Assembly: GCA_018713005.1 (NCBI GenBank)
Contig: DVFX01000115.1
Span: forward strand, 1 to 25,356
Source of the DNA: Scatomorpha gallistercoris
GTDB lineage: Bacteria > Bacillota > Clostridia > Oscillospirales > Oscillospiraceae
Direction: 5' to 3'
Length of the DNA: 25,356 nt
Part shown: positions 23,501 to 25,356 of the stretch, piece after piece
Layout of the letters: every line of letters starts with the position of its first letter
Position numbering within the stretch: the stretch's first letter is position 1
Notes under the pieces: model-generated
What the model was told of the DNA's origin: nothing
Databases searched by the model: none
The model's input: only the letters and a program-made list of their open reading frames with translations
Translations under genes and position numbers: made by a program

Positions 23501-23968
23501 AGGACGCGCACCACCCGGAACGGCACGCTCATGGCCTATGTCCAGCTTGAGGACGACACCGGCACGATAGAGCTGCTGGCCTTCCAGCGCGTACTTGACA
23601 ACTGCGGGGGCTATATCGCGGAAAACGCCGCCGTCGTGGCGCGCGGGCGCATATCCGTGCGCGACGAGAAGGAACCGCAGATAGTCGTGGACAGCCTGCG
23701 GCCCATATCCGACGCCGTGGACAGGGCGGCGATGCAGCCCAAACGCAGGGGGCCGGGGAAACTGTGGGTGCGCCTGCCGGGCCAGAGCGCGCGCGTCATG
23801 CGCCGTATAGAGCTGCTGCTGGAGATGTTCCCGGGCGAGGACAAGCTCATACTGTACTTCTCCGACAGCGGCAAGCGTCTCGGAGCGAGCTGCGTCATAC
23901 ATCCGGCGCTGGTGGAAGAGCTGGAGAACATGGCTGGAGAGGACAACGTTAAAGTCGTTCGGGAATAA
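20504..23968 (+). CDS. dnaE: DNA polymerase III alpha subunit, DnaE type
   Basis: 1154 residues. The N-terminal PHP domain (about 1-210) shows HLHLHTEYSLLDG, ITDHGVMYG, GCEIYV and TNDAHY. The polymerase core carries the catalytic aspartates in PDIDIDF (about 395-401) and MDFLGLRNL (about Asp548). PGRGSAAGS and FNKAHAVAYA are also present. A C-terminal OB domain (LVTVAGIISGKRTRT, about 985 onward) binds single-stranded DNA. All PHP metal-site residues I can check are retained, so the domain may be an active Mn/Zn exonuclease, though that is not proven. There is no inserted DnaQ-like exonuclease as in PolC. It is the last gene of the hprK block, with AAAGGAGG before the start. Three bases after its stop a tandem repeat array begins, and no terminator is seen before the next promoter. 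Confidence 0.98.
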   Translation: MAFVHLHLHTEYSLLDGACRIDTLAERAKELGFDSLAITDHGVMYGAVNFYRACRKAGIKPIIGCEIYVAPRERTGREYGVDNQYTHLILLCKNETGYRNLSYLVSMGFVEGFYVKPRIDWGLLHEHAEGLICLSGCLAGDIPQKIVSGQYDKAKEKAEELAALFGEDFYLEIQKHGIPDEDTAARGILRIHDETGIPIVVTNDAHYINKQDAYYQDVLMCIQTGKTVNEAGRMRFETQELYLKSEEEMRALFPDRSDAADNTVEIADKCSFDFEFGHYHLPRFQLPEGESDSFEYLKKLCAAGFEQRYGSDREDAKKQLEYELDMIKRMGFVDYFLIVSDFIGYAKSQRIPVGPGRGSAAGSVVSYCLNITDVDPIKYSLYFERFLNPERVSMPDIDIDFCVRRRGEVIDYVNRKYGSDHVAQIVTFGTMAARQAVRDVGRALDISYAECDAVAKQVPFAPGMTLNEALHLSKQLREMYERDERIKGLIDTARSLEGMPRHASTHAAGVVITERPVYEYVPLAKNDESVVTQYPMTTLEELGLLKMDFLGLRNLTVLEDAAELVRRRIPDFDVNKLPDDDKETFAMLAAGKTEGVFQLESAGMTSVCTRLGPKSIEDITAVIALYRPGPMESIPRFIENSQNPEKIRYKHPVLEPILSVTYGCIVYQEQVIEIFRRLAGFSLGQADNIRRAMSKKKHAVIDAERKAFIHGDEQRNIPGCVKNGIPEDTANAIYDEILDFASYAFNKAHAVAYAIVAYRTAYMKRHYPQEYMAALLTSVLDSSGKVAEYIAECREMRIRLLPPDVNESDAWFTVVGDDIRFGLVAVKNIGEKFILQLMAERSENGPFKSLEDFCRRMSGKELNRRAIESLIRAGAFDSTGVNRHAMLTMLDAVLESVADDGRKNIAGQFDLFGDGGGAISAQVAVPDVEEFSRAELMSMERETTGLYLTGHPMDEYRDAARQAGAVNIGAILADFAEDSGPERFADEQLVTVAGIISGKRTRTTRNGTLMAYVQLEDDTGTIELLAFQRVLDNCGGYIAENAAVVARGRISVRDEKEPQIVVDSLRPISDAVDRAAMQPKRRGPGKLWVRLPGQSARVMRRIELLLEMFPGEDKLILYFSDSGKRLGASCVIHPALVEELENMAGEDNVKVVRE

Positions 23969-23971
23969 CTG

Positions 23972-24058
23972 CGCAGTTTTGCCCAGGCCTGCTCGAGCGT
24001 CACAGTTTTGCTCATGTCTGCTCAAGCGTCGCAGTTTTGCCCAAGTTTGCTCAAGCGT
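23972..24058. repeat. Three abutting 29-bp direct repeats
   Basis: Units 23972-24000, 24001-24029 and 24030-24058 each start CRCAGTTTTGCYCA and end TGCTCRAGCGT. Units 1 and 3 and units 2 and 3 each differ at four positions. There are no spacers, so it is not CRISPR. The length is not a multiple of three, so it is not a protein repeat. It starts three bases after the dnaE stop and ends 32 bases before the ATPase promoter. Confidence 0.95.
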
Positions 24059-24090
24059 CATAATATCCCCCTTTCACGGCGCCAAAGGCC

Positions 24091-24119
24091 TTGACATTGG
24101 ACGCGGAGGATGTTACTAT
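24091..24119 (+). promoter_or_regulatory. Promoter of the riboswitch-ATPase unit
   Basis: Perfect TTGACA (24091-24096), 17 bases, TACTAT (24114-24119). The predicted start near 24126 is just before the riboswitch P1 helix. Confidence 0.8.
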
Positions 24120-24127
24120 TTTGCCTG

Positions 24128-24222
24128 CATGAGGGAGTAGCCTTCCAAACAGGAGGCAAGTCAACAACCTGGACGGCCGCCGAGTGCGGCGTCCTGGCTT
24201 GCATTAAACGGCGAGACTCATG
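24128..24222 (+). ncRNA. yybP-ykoY (manganese) riboswitch aptamer
   Basis: P1 is formed by CATGAG (24128-24133) and CTCATG (24217-24222). It is followed by the hallmark GGGAGTAGCC on the 5' side and GGCGAGACTC on the 3' side, with GCC/GGC pairing between them. The inside folds into a hairpin (GCCTTCC/GGAGGC) and a long arm (GCAAG/CTTGC enclosing GGACG...CGTCC). The family senses Mn2+ and commonly precedes Mn exporters and P-type ATPases. P1 formation would use bases needed by the downstream terminator, so metal binding should switch expression on. Confidence 0.9.
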
Positions 24223-24251
24223 GACAGGAAAGCCCGTCCATGGGTCTTTTT
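24215..24251 (+). terminator. Riboswitch expression-platform terminator
   Basis: GACTCATGGAC (24215-24225) pairs with GTCCATGGGTC (24236-24246) over 11 positions with one wobble, followed by TTTTT. Its left arm includes CTCATG, the 3' strand of riboswitch P1, so the two structures exclude each other. Confidence 0.9.
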
Positions 24252-24283
24252 CCTAATCTAAACTAAAAGGGTGGTATCAACAA

Positions 24284-25356
<1,073 letters not shown>

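Noticed and set aside
23972..24058. CRISPR array
   Set aside because: The 29-base units abut directly without unique spacers and no cas genes are near.
23611..24061. Minus-strand small proteins starting inside the 29-bp repeats (TLEQ.WAKLR reading)
   Set aside because: They run antisense into dnaE and have no ribosome binding site; the reading frame shifts at each repeat.

Overview
The window looks like chromosome of a fairly GC-rich member of the Clostridia, probably Oscillospirales-like. This rests on the conserved block hprK-murB-rapZ-yvcK-whiA-dnaE, strong AGGAGG-type ribosome binding sites, sigma-A-like TTGACA/TATAAT promoters and a large SLH-domain surface protein. No 16S rRNA, tRNA, phage, insertion sequence or CRISPR array is visible, so the taxonomic call is an inference from gene content only.

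Left part (1-3.4 kb): a small-regulator region. A minus-strand pair encodes a YtrA-type GntR repressor and a membrane protein cut by the window edge. Its promoter carries a perfect 8-7-8 palindrome. Divergently, a TetR regulator and an MFS exporter share an almost identical 21-bp operator, so the TetR protein probably represses both genes. A second TetR gene of the DhaS type follows.

Middle (3.5-14 kb): a 1004-residue secreted beta-helix/SLH cell-wall protein with a structured leader and mosaic base composition is followed by a convergent MATE exporter. Next come a ClpC-type ATPase that lacks the middle coiled-coil domain, a divergent exported polysaccharide deacetylase, and two overlapping CNNM/CorC-type membrane proteins with CBS domains.

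Right part (14-24 kb): an M16 zinc peptidase, rpmB (L28) on the minus strand, then a tightly packed plus-strand operon. The operon holds hprK (carbon regulation), murB (peptidoglycan precursor), rapZ, yvcK (envelope and carbon homeostasis), whiA and dnaE (replicative polymerase). rpmB and hprK appear to share one symmetric -10 box as a bidirectional promoter.

Right end (24-25.4 kb): three abutting 29-bp direct repeats directly after dnaE, then a promoter, a yybP-ykoY (Mn2+) riboswitch with an overlapping terminator, and a P2A-type cation ATPase that runs off the window. I see no clearly undescribed multi-gene system. The most unusual items are the M-domain-less ClpC, the post-dnaE repeat array, the double-palindrome leader of the SLH gene and the shared rpmB/hprK promoter.
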